Shown here: positions 45,614-53,629 of the stretch, in pieces | Layout of the letters: each line of letters begins with the position of its first letter | How positions within the stretch are numbered: position 1 is the first letter of the stretch | Assembly (NCBI RefSeq): GCF_037126285.1 | Contig: NZ_CP147012.1 | Location: forward strand, 2,440,001-2,504,000 | DNA from: Bernardetia sp. MNP-M8 | GTDB taxonomy: Bacteria; Bacteroidota; Bacteroidia; Cytophagales; Bernardetiaceae | Length of the DNA stretch: 64,000 bases | Direction of reading: 5' to 3' | The notes under the pieces: generated by a model | Databases searched by the model: none | Told to the model about the DNA's origin: nothing | The model's input: only the letters and a program-made list of their open reading frames with translations | Program-made: the position numbers and the translations under genes

Positions 45614-46038
45614 TAGTCATTCTTTTTTTGCTTTGCTCTCCAAGCCTGCCATGCTCCACTAGACCACAATGCCCAAGCAATCAGAACAGGTTGAAAAAAT
45701 AATCTTATTAATCTAGCTCTATCCGAATTTAATGCTCCAAAGGCATCTCTTCCTTCAAGATACTGTGAAATATTACCAGGGAAAATCAATATATAAAATA
45801 TTGCCAATGCCCAGCCAAATTCAGTTCGTTTAGATTTCCAAAAAGCCAGTCCCAAACCCAATATCATTTCTACAATTCCTGATAAAATGACTACCATATC
45901 TTTACTAAAAAACGGTATCCAGTCAGGCACTTGTGCTTGAAACTCAATTCTATTAAAAGTCAGATGGCTAAAACCTGCATATATCATAAAGAGAGCTAAC
46001 AGGATTCTAAATACATTTTGTAACGTTGATGTTTTCAT
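45613..46038 (-). CDS. DoxX-family membrane protein
   Basis: A 141-residue membrane protein with four helices, beginning MKTSTLQNVFRILLALFMIYAGFSHL (ATG at 46038; the longer frame adds 13 residues). The 'YAGFSHL' and 'EMILGLGLAFWKSKRTEFGW' segments are typical of DoxX/CatD-like proteins, which often pair with quinone- or oxidative-stress regulators. It is first gene of the doxX - ohrR-like - nitroreductase operon. Confidence 0.88.
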   Translation of the reverse strand: MKTSTLQNVFRILLALFMIYAGFSHLTFNRIEFQAQVPDWIPFFSKDMVVILSGIVEMILGLGLAFWKSKRTEFGWALAIFYILIFPGNISQYLEGRDAFGALNSDRARLIRLFFQPVLIAWALWSSGAWQAWRAKQKKND

Positions 46039-46073
46039 TTTATGAATTTTTAAGTCGTTTAAGATTTTATTTA

Positions 46074-46090
46074 ACACGATTAAGTCGTGT
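46074..46090. promoter_or_regulatory. Putative OhrR-like operator (ACACGA-TTAAG-TCGTGT)
   Basis: A 17-bp palindrome placed just downstream of the -7 box, covering the predicted start site of the doxX operon. The right half repeats as TTAAGTCGT at 46050-46058, 30 bases away. This arrangement fits repression by the OhrR-like protein. Confidence 0.6.
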
Positions 46091-46096
46091 GCGATA

Positions 46097-46104
46097 CAAA
46101 TGTA
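46097..46104 (-). promoter_or_regulatory. Bacteroidota-type -7 box of the doxX operon
   Basis: Read leftward the box is TACATTTG, an exact TAnnTTTG. No exact TTG is found at the -33 position, so the promoter is probably weak or depends on an activator. Confidence 0.55.
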
Positions 46105-46661
46105 CTTCTTTTTTTCGGAAAAACTAATTTTTTTTAGAAAAGTAAGTACTACAGGTTTGTCAGATACTTCAAATAAGGAACAATTAAGAATTAAAAAACA
46201 CGACCTGTTAAAGCAGTGAAGCTAATTTAATTTATTGATTATCAATAGATTGAATGTTTGAAAATAGTAGTTTATTTAATTCTTATTCCTTATTTTGTTG
46301 TGCATTCAGTTCCTCAGAACTGAATGTTTCGCTTCCTCAGAAGCGTGATTTATTTACCTGAATCAGGCTTCTGAGGAAGCATTTCGTTCAACTCTGGGGA
46401 GTTGAATGCACAAAAAAAATAAAGCAAATTCAAAAAGAATATTAGTCTATAAAAACAGAATACTTAACTATACTTTAAGAGTGAGTTATCGAAGAAAAGC
46501 AATTGGTCAATAAAAATATAATTTTTAGGATTAGAATTTGCCTTATTTGTTGAAATAAACTTATCAAAATTCTTCCAATAACTATCAAATTTCACTTTTA
46601 CTGTTTCTGACACTAGAAGTGAAAACATCAATATTTACCGTTTATAAAAAAATATAAAGTT
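46105..46661. other. Intergenic region with a nested palindromic element
   Basis: About 560 bases between the divergent doxX operon and the SPOR gene. A nested palindrome occupies 46298-46413; the rest is A/T-rich and I see no coding frame. Confidence 0.7.
46298..46413. repeat. Four-hairpin nested palindromic element
   Basis: Outer arms TTGTGCATTCA (46298-46308) and TGAATGCACAA (46403-46413). Next come a hairpin CATTCAGTTC-CTCA-GAACTGAATG, then GCTTCCTCAGAAGC (46331-46344) and its complement GCTTCTGAGGAAGC (46367-46380), then TTCAACTC-TGGG-GAGTTGAA. Every hairpin is paired with a partner hairpin on the other side. Confidence 0.9.
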
Positions 46662-47303
46662 ATGTTTCGTTTTATTTTAGCAAGTCTTTGTTTTATTTTT
46701 CTGCTTTCTACACATTCTGTTTTTGCTCAAAAAATGAGTAAAGAACAAAAAAAAGTTTGGAAGAAAAAACAAAAATCGATGTCTGTAGAAGACTTTAAGA
46801 AAAAAGTAGAGGGCTACGAAACAGCTGTTGAAGAGGCTAGTAAATTGGAAAAACAGGTTGTTTCGACAAGCCAAACTCTGATGGAAAAAGAACGAATGGT
46901 TGATAGTTTGCAGCAAGCTTTAGCAGATGCACAACAAGCAGCAAAGTCAGAAACAGAAAATGCTGATGCTTCTTCTTCGGATGGAAAAGATGATTATTCT
47001 AAAGGAACAGTTTATAGAGTACAAGTAGGAGCATTTAGAAACAAAGACTTAATGAAATTTGTCGAACACAGACGTTTCCATGCTGAAGAAGATGAAGACG
47101 GAGTAAAAAAATATACCATTGCAGCTTTTAGAGACTATTGGGAAGCTGACTTATTCAAAAAATATTTGCGTGAAATGGGTGTAAATGATGCATGGATTGT
47201 TTCTTATAAAGATGGCGTTCGTGTTCAGATAGAAAGCGTTTTGTCAGCAGAAGACCAAAATATGGTAAAATCAGGAGATAGCAAGAATAATGACATCGAT
47301 TAA
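46662..47303 (+). CDS. SPOR-domain exported protein with coiled coil
   Basis: A 213-residue periplasmic protein with a signal peptide (residues 1-22, VFAQ). Residues of about 35-95 form a heptad-rich coiled coil (KKKVEGYETAVEEASKLEKQ). Residues of about 113-190 form a SPOR-like fold (VYRVQVGAFRNKDLMKFVEH). It would bind denuded peptidoglycan glycan strands, as at division sites. It is a single gene. Similar Cytophagales proteins are often labelled ezrin/radixin/moesin-like because of the coiled coil; I prefer SPOR. Confidence 0.85.
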   Translation: MFRFILASLCFIFLLSTHSVFAQKMSKEQKKVWKKKQKSMSVEDFKKKVEGYETAVEEASKLEKQVVSTSQTLMEKERMVDSLQQALADAQQAAKSETENADASSSDGKDDYSKGTVYRVQVGAFRNKDLMKFVEHRRFHAEEDEDGVKKYTIAAFRDYWEADLFKKYLREMGVNDAWIVSYKDGVRVQIESVLSAEDQNMVKSGDSKNNDID

Positions 47304-47336
47304 GATAAAAAATATTTCATTTTTCTGAAAAAATGC

Positions 47337-47366
47337 TTGCACTATAAAAAATAAGTTGTACATTTG
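47337..47366 (+). promoter_or_regulatory. Promoter of tRNA-Leu (TTG-N19-TACATTTG)
   Basis: TTG at 47337-47339 and TACATTTG at 47359-47366, with a spacer of 19 bases. This exactly matches the Bacteroidota primary-sigma consensus. The expected start is near 47373, about 30 bases before the tRNA. Confidence 0.8.
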
Positions 47367-47404
47367 TACTCTCAAAACGAGTAACTACCAGCCTTTAAAA
47401 TCTT

Positions 47405-47486
47405 GCCCAGATGGCGGAATCGGTAGACGCGCTGGTCTCAAACACCAGTGGAGCAATCCGTGCCGGTTCGACCCCGGCTCTGGGTA
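47405..47486 (+). tRNA. tRNA-Leu (anticodon CAA)
   Basis: The seven-base acceptor stem GCCCAGA pairs with TCTGGGT (first pair G-U). The anticodon stem CTGGT/ACCAG encloses CTCAAAC, giving anticodon CAA, which reads UUG. A variable arm and a T-arm (CCGG-TTCGACC-CCGG) are present. Discriminator A; CCA is not encoded. Confidence 0.95.
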
Positions 47487-47495
47487 CATTTATTG

Positions 47496-47529
47496 AAAAC
47501 CTCTTTTCTAATTTTTGAAAAGAGGTTTT
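47496..47529 (+). terminator. Terminator of tRNA-Leu
   Basis: AAAACCTCTTTT pairs with AAAAGAGGTTTT, followed by a further T-run. It is 10 bases after the tRNA. Confidence 0.88.
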
Positions 47530-47561
47530 TTTTTGTTTCATAAATTCTATATTTCTTCTTT

Positions 47562-48191
47562 ATGTCTTCTCCAATTATAAAATTAAGTAGTATTACAAAT
47601 CTTCATGATGCTCGTTTCGGTGCAGGAATGGGAACAGTTTTAGATATGATGATTGGCTTTTCATTAAATCCAACTAGTAAAAACTATGTTTCTGAACAAG
47701 ATTTTGTGCAGATTTCGGGTTGGATAACAGGTTGTAAAATTGTGGCAGAACTAGAAGGTGATACAATCAGTGAAGAAGCTCATAAAATTCTTTCAAATAC
47801 AGACTATAAGATTGATTTTATACAGATTTCTCAAAAATCTATTTTTTCAGAATTAAAATCAAACAGCTATAATTTTCCTATTATATTTTCTGCCAATTTA
47901 AAAGAACTAGAAAGTTTAAACATGAAAGATTTTAAGGTAGATTACTTTTTAATAGAATCTAATGAAGAAAGTTTATCTGAAAGAGAAATTCAAGTTCTCC
48001 AAAAATTATCTAAAGAACATCCGATTATTTTAGGTTTTGGAATAACAAGTGAGAATGTAACAGACTTACTTTCTCAAACAGAATTAAAAGGAATTGCTTT
48101 CAAAGGACAAACTGAAATAGAAGTTGGAATGGGTGGCTATACCGATTTTGATGAAATTTCAGATATTTTGGAAAAGGTAGAAGAGTTATAA
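47562..48191 (+). CDS. TrpF-like barrel protein lacking catalytic residues
   Basis: A 209-residue protein aligned by eye to phosphoribosylanthranilate isomerase (TrpF). The start 'IKLSSITNLHDARFGAG' replaces 'IKICGITNLEDA', so the catalytic Cys becomes Ser9. 'IGFSLNPTSKNYVSEQDFVQIS' matches the 'GFVFYPKSKRYISPEDARRIS' strand. The acid 'LLDT' becomes 'LIES', and the glycine-rich phosphate loop is altered. It is therefore probably not an isomerase. No trp genes adjoin it; the SNF2 helicase follows 166 bp downstream. It may be a binding or regulatory protein. Confidence 0.75.
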   Translation: MSSPIIKLSSITNLHDARFGAGMGTVLDMMIGFSLNPTSKNYVSEQDFVQISGWITGCKIVAELEGDTISEEAHKILSNTDYKIDFIQISQKSIFSELKSNSYNFPIIFSANLKELESLNMKDFKVDYFLIESNEESLSEREIQVLQKLSKEHPIILGFGITSENVTDLLSQTELKGIAFKGQTEIEVGMGGYTDFDEISDILEKVEEL

Positions 48192-48280
48192 ATAACTATG
48201 AGGGAGAAATCAGCTTAATTGAAACATTTTAGTTTAACTTTTCTTACTTAGAAGCAATTTCCAAACTCAAAAAAAATCCG

Positions 48281-48288
48281 TATTTTTG
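48281..48288 (+). promoter_or_regulatory. Possible -7 box before the SNF2 gene
   Basis: TATTTTTG, an exact TAnnTTTG, 70 bases upstream of the start codon. No TTG is seen at the -33 distance, so support is partial. Confidence 0.4.
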
Positions 48289-48357
48289 AAGTTGTCTTAA
48301 ATCTAAAAGAGTAACTAATTTTTAGTTTGCTGTATATCGTTTTATTTCTTGTTACTT

Positions 48358-51342
48358 ATGAATGTTTCGCCTAACGAATCTTTTAAAGTCGTTTATTCGC
48401 TGTATGAACATCAATTTTTGGGTTGTTTGTTTGAGTCTTTTGTAGTACAAGTTCGACAGGGAAAACTGACACTAAAATATCAAAATATTTCTTCTCGCAA
48501 TGCTCATGAGTTTGATAATGGACTTTCAGAGTCAGATTATGAATTGATAAAACTAATGGATTCGATTCAGCAAGATGCCATTATCAAAAAATTTAGTAAT
48601 ATTTCTTCCAAAGTAGGAAAGAGTGGCAAAAAACTAACTATTTTCGATTTTGTAGATAAAATTTATGACGAGGAAAAAGGAGATAAAGTCACTCAAAAAC
48701 TTATTGAAGACTATGTAGAAGGTAAAAAAATAAAAATTCTGAATCTTCTTTTAGAGAAAAACAAGCTCGTCTATACGATGCAAAGAGACGGAACACCAAC
48801 AGGAGAATTTATCGAAATCCCAAAAATCCCTGCAACTATTCTCTTTCATGTTTATAAAAATCCAGAGAATACACAATATTATCCGACCATTCGACACAAT
48901 GAAAAAACGATAGAATTTCGTCAGTCAGATGCCAAAATTGTCTGTAATTCTCCTGCTTGGCTACTGCATAAAAATATTTTATATCATTTTGATAGACCTT
49001 TAGAAGGCGCAAAACTAAAGCCTTTTTTACGCAAAAAATTTATTTTAGTCAATAAAAGCGTTGAAGAAACGTATTATAAAAAATTTGTCGCTTCTTTAAT
49101 TTCATCCTATCATGTGATTCCAGTAGGTTTTGAAATAATTACAAAAAGAAACGACCCACAAGCAGAATTGCATTTCAAAATTTTGTCTTCTTCTACACAA
49201 TCGCTTTTTGATACGCCTGTTTCTACAAAAGCAAATCAGAATGAGAGCGAAAACACAGTCGTTTTCGAACTCAATTTTAGGTATAATGATGAAGTTTACA
49301 AAGTTTCAGAATTGAATGAAAATCAAAATAGTCATGTAGTCTTTGAGAATAATGAAGATAAATTTATTTTTACAAAATTTATTAGGCAAGTTTTGTTAGA
49401 AAAAGCTGTCGTTTCAAAACTCAAAGAGTTAGGTTTGCCTATTCAAAAAGGAAAAATTACGCTTCCTCGTTCAAAGGCTTTTTCTTGGATAACCAAAAAT
49501 GAAACTATTTTACAAGAATTAGGAGTAGAATTAAAGCAGCACCAAAGCGAAGAAGGAAAAAATTATTTCATTGGAAAATCTCAAATTAGTATTGCAATCA
49601 ATGAAAATAAAGATTGGTTTGATATTAATGCAAAAGTATTTTTCGGAGAATATCAAATTCCGTTTATGCAAATTCGTCAGTATATTTTGAAAGGTCAACG
49701 TGAATTTACACTTCCTAATGGTGAAATTGCCGTTATTCCTGAAGAATGGTTTACAGAATATAGTGAGCTTTTTGAATTTATGCAGTCGAAAGATGAAAAA
49801 TTTGCACTTAAAAAACATCATTTGGCATTAGTTCAAAACTTAGAACAAGGAAATCTTGCCAACGTAACAATGAACCGAAAACTTCAAAAATTATACGATG
49901 CTGATAATTTTGGAGAAATAGAAGACTTTGAACTTCCAAAAGGCTTTAAAGGACAACTTCGTCCCTATCAAAAGGCTGGTTATAATTGGCTTCGTTTTTT
50001 GCAAGAATTTAATTTTGGAGGTTGTTTGGCTGATGATATGGGACTTGGAAAAACGGTTCAAACACTCGCTTTGCTTCAAGCACAAAAGGAAAAAGAGGGA
50101 GAAGTTGCTCCTTCATTATTAATAATGCCGACTTCACTTTTGTACAACTGGGCAGTTGAAGCTAAAAAATTTGCGCCTGATTTGAAGGTTTGGCGTTATA
50201 CAGGAACAGACCGAAATAAAGATATTACGACTTATTTTCCAAAGTATGATGTAATTCTGACTTCTTATGGAACAATGAGAATTGATGCTGATATTTTGAA
50301 TGAATTTTATTTTAATTATGTAATCTTAGACGAGTCTCAAGCCATAAAAAATCCAAGTTCAGCAATTTCAAAGGCTGTCAAAACACTAAAATCTCGTTTC
50401 AAACTTATCTTGACAGGAACGCCAATTGAAAACTCTACGCTTGATTTGTGGTCGCAAATGTCCTTTGTAAATGGTGGACTTTTGGGCAATCAAAAATTCT
50501 TCAAAACGCATTATCAAATTCCGATAGAAAAGCAAAGTGATGTCGATAAAGCGAGAAAATTACAGACTATTATAAAACCGTTTATTCTTCGAAGAACCAA
50601 AAATCAAGTCGCAACAGAATTGCCACCAAAAGTAGAAAATATCATTTATGTAGAAATGAGTAAATCGCAAGAAAAAGTCTATGAAGAAGCAAAATCATAT
50701 TACAGAAATGAAATTTTGAAGCATATCGAATTGCAAGGAATGGCAAAGTCTCAAATTATGCTTTTGCAAGGTTTGACTAGATTAAGGCAACTTGCCAATC
50801 ATCCAAAAATGGTTGATCCAGATTATGAAGGTGATTCAGGTAAATTTTCTGATTTGTGGGAAAAACTAAAATCTGTTTTGAGTGAAGGACACAAAGTTCT
50901 CATTTTTAGTCAGTTTGTAAGGCATTTGACTTTAGTTAGAAAAGAGTTAGACAAAGAAAAAGTAAAGTATTCGTATCTTGATGGAGGAACAAAAGATCGA
51001 AAAGCAGAAGTTGAGAATTTTCAAAACAATGAGAATATCAAAGTGTTTTTGTTGTCTTTAAAAGCTGGAGGTGTTGGTTTAAACTTGACGGCTGCCGATT
51101 ATGTTTTTATGTTAGACCCTTGGTGGAATCCTGCTATTGAAGCACAAGCTGTCGATAGAGCACACCGAATTGGACAAGAAAACAGAGTTTTTATTTATAA
51201 ATTCATTACTCAGAATTCAGTTGAAGAAAAAATATTAGCTTTACAACAACAAAAAATTGCGCTTTCACAAGATTTGATTACAACAGAATCTAGCTTTGTC
51301 AAAACGCTTTCTAAAAATGATATCGCTGATATTTTGAAGTAA
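48358..51342 (+). CDS. SNF2/Rad54-family ATPase (RapA-like)
   Basis: A 994-residue DNA-dependent ATPase from the ATG at 48358; an in-frame TTG three codons upstream is less likely. The N-terminal ~530 residues are a divergent extension with zinc-free beta-rich segments. The SNF2_N domain has the Walker A 'LADDMGLGKTVQTLALLQ', DEAH-type 'LDESQAIKNP', 'LTGTPIENS' and 'QMSFVNGGLL'. The HELICc domain has 'FSQFVRHLTLVRKEL', 'LSLKAGGVGLNLTAADYVFMLDPWWNPA' and 'QAVDRAHRIGQ'. Unlike some relatives it lacks a SWIM zinc finger. It acts on double-stranded DNA, probably in transcription recycling or repair. Cytoplasmic; single gene. Confidence 0.93.
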   Translation: MNVSPNESFKVVYSLYEHQFLGCLFESFVVQVRQGKLTLKYQNISSRNAHEFDNGLSESDYELIKLMDSIQQDAIIKKFSNISSKVGKSGKKLTIFDFVDKIYDEEKGDKVTQKLIEDYVEGKKIKILNLLLEKNKLVYTMQRDGTPTGEFIEIPKIPATILFHVYKNPENTQYYPTIRHNEKTIEFRQSDAKIVCNSPAWLLHKNILYHFDRPLEGAKLKPFLRKKFILVNKSVEETYYKKFVASLISSYHVIPVGFEIITKRNDPQAELHFKILSSSTQSLFDTPVSTKANQNESENTVVFELNFRYNDEVYKVSELNENQNSHVVFENNEDKFIFTKFIRQVLLEKAVVSKLKELGLPIQKGKITLPRSKAFSWITKNETILQELGVELKQHQSEEGKNYFIGKSQISIAINENKDWFDINAKVFFGEYQIPFMQIRQYILKGQREFTLPNGEIAVIPEEWFTEYSELFEFMQSKDEKFALKKHHLALVQNLEQGNLANVTMNRKLQKLYDADNFGEIEDFELPKGFKGQLRPYQKAGYNWLRFLQEFNFGGCLADDMGLGKTVQTLALLQAQKEKEGEVAPSLLIMPTSLLYNWAVEAKKFAPDLKVWRYTGTDRNKDITTYFPKYDVILTSYGTMRIDADILNEFYFNYVILDESQAIKNPSSAISKAVKTLKSRFKLILTGTPIENSTLDLWSQMSFVNGGLLGNQKFFKTHYQIPIEKQSDVDKARKLQTIIKPFILRRTKNQVATELPPKVENIIYVEMSKSQEKVYEEAKSYYRNEILKHIELQGMAKSQIMLLQGLTRLRQLANHPKMVDPDYEGDSGKFSDLWEKLKSVLSEGHKVLIFSQFVRHLTLVRKELDKEKVKYSYLDGGTKDRKAEVENFQNNENIKVFLLSLKAGGVGLNLTAADYVFMLDPWWNPAIEAQAVDRAHRIGQENRVFIYKFITQNSVEEKILALQQQKIALSQDLITTESSFVKTLSKNDIADILK

Positions 51343-51498
51343 TCTTATTGTAGGGAAAAGACACACCTTTTCATAGATTAGTATTTTGGGTTCATAAATA
51401 AATGCTAACTTAATTAGCAAAATTAAAACAATATTTGTAATTTTTGGTTTATTTGTTAAAGAAAGATTAAAAAACATCTACTAAAACAAATAAAAAAT

Positions 51499-51807
51499 AT
51501 GGATTCGATAAACCAACTCATAGAATATATGAATGATTTTGTTCTTTTGAGTAAAGAAGAAATGGAAAGTCTATCAGACGAACAGCGTTCTTTATACCAA
51601 GAAAAAGAGAAAATTTATAAAGACAATAAACATTTTGTTGATTTTGCACAAGAACAATCAAAAGAAAAAACGAAATTTGGAAATGATATTTCAAGAGAGA
51701 TTGCTAAAAACTTTCTTTTAGATGACCTTTCAGTTGAAATGGTAGCCAAGAATACAAAACTTTCTAGCGAAGAAGTACAACAAATAGCAGATTCTTTAAT
51801 AGAATAA
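51499..51807 (+). CDS. Small protein with an Rpn/PD-(D/E)XK-transposase-like tail
   Basis: A 102-residue highly charged helical protein. The last 35 residues, 'DISREIAKNFLLDDLSVEMVAKNTKLSSEEVQQIADSL', look like the helical C-terminal tail of Rpn-family (PDDEXK) nucleases, but the nuclease core is absent. Either it is an independent small gene or a relic of a larger Rpn protein. It follows the SNF2 gene by 156 bp. Confidence 0.55.
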   Translation: MDSINQLIEYMNDFVLLSKEEMESLSDEQRSLYQEKEKIYKDNKHFVDFAQEQSKEKTKFGNDISREIAKNFLLDDLSVEMVAKNTKLSSEEVQQIADSLIE

Positions 51808-51917
51808 ATTTATGAAAAATTTTGTCATTTAACTTATTTCAAAAAGTTGAAAAAATAGTATAGAATTTTAATTATTTTGAAATTCTATATTATCCTTTTA
51901 GGTGTATAATTACAAAA

Positions 51918-51949
51918 TTGGGAAACTCAAATTTACTTATCTATATTTG
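51918..51949 (+). promoter_or_regulatory. Promoter of the prenyl synthase gene (TTG-N21-TATATTTG)
   Basis: TTG at 51918-51920 and TATATTTG at 51942-51949, an exact TAnnTTTG with a 21-base spacer inside the 17-23 range. It lies about 72 bases before the start codon. Confidence 0.7.
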
Positions 51950-52020
51950 ATTATTAAAAACTCTCCTCTGTTGTTGATGTTTTAGAGTAGCGACACTGAC
52001 AACAAAATAAATTACCATTT

Positions 52021-53028
52021 ATGCCACAAGAAACTACTATCAATCCTACATTCTCACTACAAGAAGCTCAAAAAGCTCTTGAAACTCATATCAAAAACCT
52101 AAATACAGAAGGCAAACCAGCCGATTTGTACGCACCTATCAAATATATTATGTCTTTGGGTGGAAAAAGAATGCGTCCTTTGCTTGTTCTTTTGGGGTAT
52201 TCCTTATATGACTCGGAATGGAAAAATGCTGTTGCTCCTGCAATTGTAACAGAGGTTTTTCATAATTTCACTTTGTTGCATGATGATATTATGGACAATG
52301 CTCCAATTCGTAGAGGACAACCTACAGCACACGAAAAATGGAATGAAAACACAGCACTTTTGTCAGGTGATTTGATGCTTATCAAAACCTATCAATGGTT
52401 TGGAGAATCTATTCCTTCAGATAAATTTCATTCTGTTTTGCAGCTTTTCAATGCCTGTGCGATTGGAGTTTGTGAAGGACAACAGTTTGATATGGAATTT
52501 GAAAGTCGTAATGATGTAGAGATAGAAGAGTATTTGGAAATGATAAAACTAAAAACAGCCGTTTTGTTAGGATTTTCATTAGAATTAGGAGCAATTTTGG
52601 GAGGTGCAAAACCTTTTGAAGCACAGCAACTTAGAGAAGTAGGCATTTCGGCAGGAATTGGTTTTCAACTTCACGATGATATTTTGGATGTCTATGCAGA
52701 CCCAAAAACATTTGGAAAACGAGTAGGAGGAGATATTATAGAAAATAAAAAAACTTATTTGATGCTGACAGCTTTACAAAAAGAAAAAGAAGCAGGAAAT
52801 AAGGAATTACAGAATTGGATAAATAAGACAGAATTTGATGAAGCCGAAAAAGTAAAATTAGTTACTCAAATTTATAACAATCTGAATATAAGACAGTTTG
52901 CAGAAGATAAAATGAATGAATATTTTGAAAAATCCTATCAAACCTTAGAAAATCTTTCTGTCAGACACGAAAAACAAAAACAATTTTTAAAACAGTTTTT
53001 GATGCAAATACAGGAAAGGCAGAAGTAG
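52021..53028 (+). CDS. Polyprenyl (isoprenyl) diphosphate synthase
   Basis: A 335-residue all-helical trans-prenyltransferase condensing isopentenyl diphosphate units. The first aspartate-rich motif is Asp88-Asp-Ile-Met-Asp92 in LLHDDIMDNAPIRRG. The second is 'FQLHDDILDVYADP'. 'GGKRMRPLLVLLGY' is the substrate-binding block. The residue five before the first motif is Phe (HNFTLLHDD), not the Ala typical of octaprenyl synthases, so a shorter product (C15-C20) is possible; this is inference. It has its own promoter and is not part of a carotenoid or menaquinone cluster. Confidence 0.93.
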   Translation: MPQETTINPTFSLQEAQKALETHIKNLNTEGKPADLYAPIKYIMSLGGKRMRPLLVLLGYSLYDSEWKNAVAPAIVTEVFHNFTLLHDDIMDNAPIRRGQPTAHEKWNENTALLSGDLMLIKTYQWFGESIPSDKFHSVLQLFNACAIGVCEGQQFDMEFESRNDVEIEEYLEMIKLKTAVLLGFSLELGAILGGAKPFEAQQLREVGISAGIGFQLHDDILDVYADPKTFGKRVGGDIIENKKTYLMLTALQKEKEAGNKELQNWINKTEFDEAEKVKLVTQIYNNLNIRQFAEDKMNEYFEKSYQTLENLSVRHEKQKQFLKQFLMQIQERQK

Positions 53029-53101
53029 AGAAAATAAATAAAACTTCTCTTAAATATTTGTATCAAAGTCATCAGAAATTCTTTTTTTATCAAAAAAACT
53101 G

Positions 53102-53109
53102 TATTTTTG
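53102..53109 (+). promoter_or_regulatory. Possible -7 box before tatA
   Basis: TATTTTTG (TAnnTTTG) 44 bases upstream of the tatA start codon. No clear TTG is at the expected -33 distance. Confidence 0.4.
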
Positions 53110-53152
53110 CAGTATCAAATCTGTTTATCAGAACCTTTTAAATCAATCAACT

Positions 53153-53374
53153 ATGTTAAATACACTTCTTTTCATCGGTGGACTTGGAGCTTGGGAAATT
53201 GCTCTTATTATGCTTATCGTCCTTGTCTTCTTTGGCGCAAAGCGCATTCCTGAACTTGCTCGTGGAGTAGGTCGTGGAATTCGTGAGTTTAAAGATGCAA
53301 CCAGCGAAGTAAAAAATTCAATCGAAGCAGAAAGTAAAAAAGAAGATGTTTCTACAACTAAAAGAGAAGCATAA
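53153..53374 (+). CDS. tatA: Twin-arginine translocase subunit TatA/TatE
   Basis: A 73-residue membrane protein: a short N-terminal helix (about 9-27), a hinge 'FFGAKRIPELARGVGRGIREFKD' and an acidic amphipathic tail (SEVKNSIEAESKKED). It forms the pore part of the Tat pathway for folded proteins. No tatC or tatB is adjacent. It is followed by the repeat-containing gap before gatA. Confidence 0.92.
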   Translation: MLNTLLFIGGLGAWEIALIMLIVLVFFGAKRIPELARGVGRGIREFKDATSEVKNSIEAESKKEDVSTTKREA

Positions 53375-53386
53375 TAAATAATTACG

Positions 53387-53626
53387 AATTACGAATTAAA
53401 AATTACGATTGTAAATTACTCATTATTAGTAATTTATGTTTTCAAATTGTTTGATTCAATCAAATTCGTTTTTATTGAAAAATCAGAATATAAATTAATA
53501 CGAAGGAAAATACAGAGTTTACAAAATTCTTATAATTTTCTTTCGTATTTTTGTTTTTATAAAAGCTATTAATTCAAGAGTTAAATCTTGAACAATAACG
53601 TAATTCGTAATTTTTAATTCGTAATT
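53387..53626. repeat. Intergenic inverted-repeat element between tatA and gatA
   Basis: A perfect 22-bp inverted repeat: arms 53387-53408 and 53605-53626, containing ATTACGAATT-type words that are also tandemly repeated at 53380-53400. Inside is a smaller hairpin AAATTACT...AGTAATTT. The right arm ends three bases before the gatA TTG start codon. Confidence 0.88.
53546..53553 (+). promoter_or_regulatory. Possible -7 box before gatA
   Basis: TATTTTTG (TAnnTTTG) within the inverted-repeat element, 76 bases before the start codon. The -33 element is not clear. Confidence 0.4.
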
Positions 53627-53629
53627 AAA

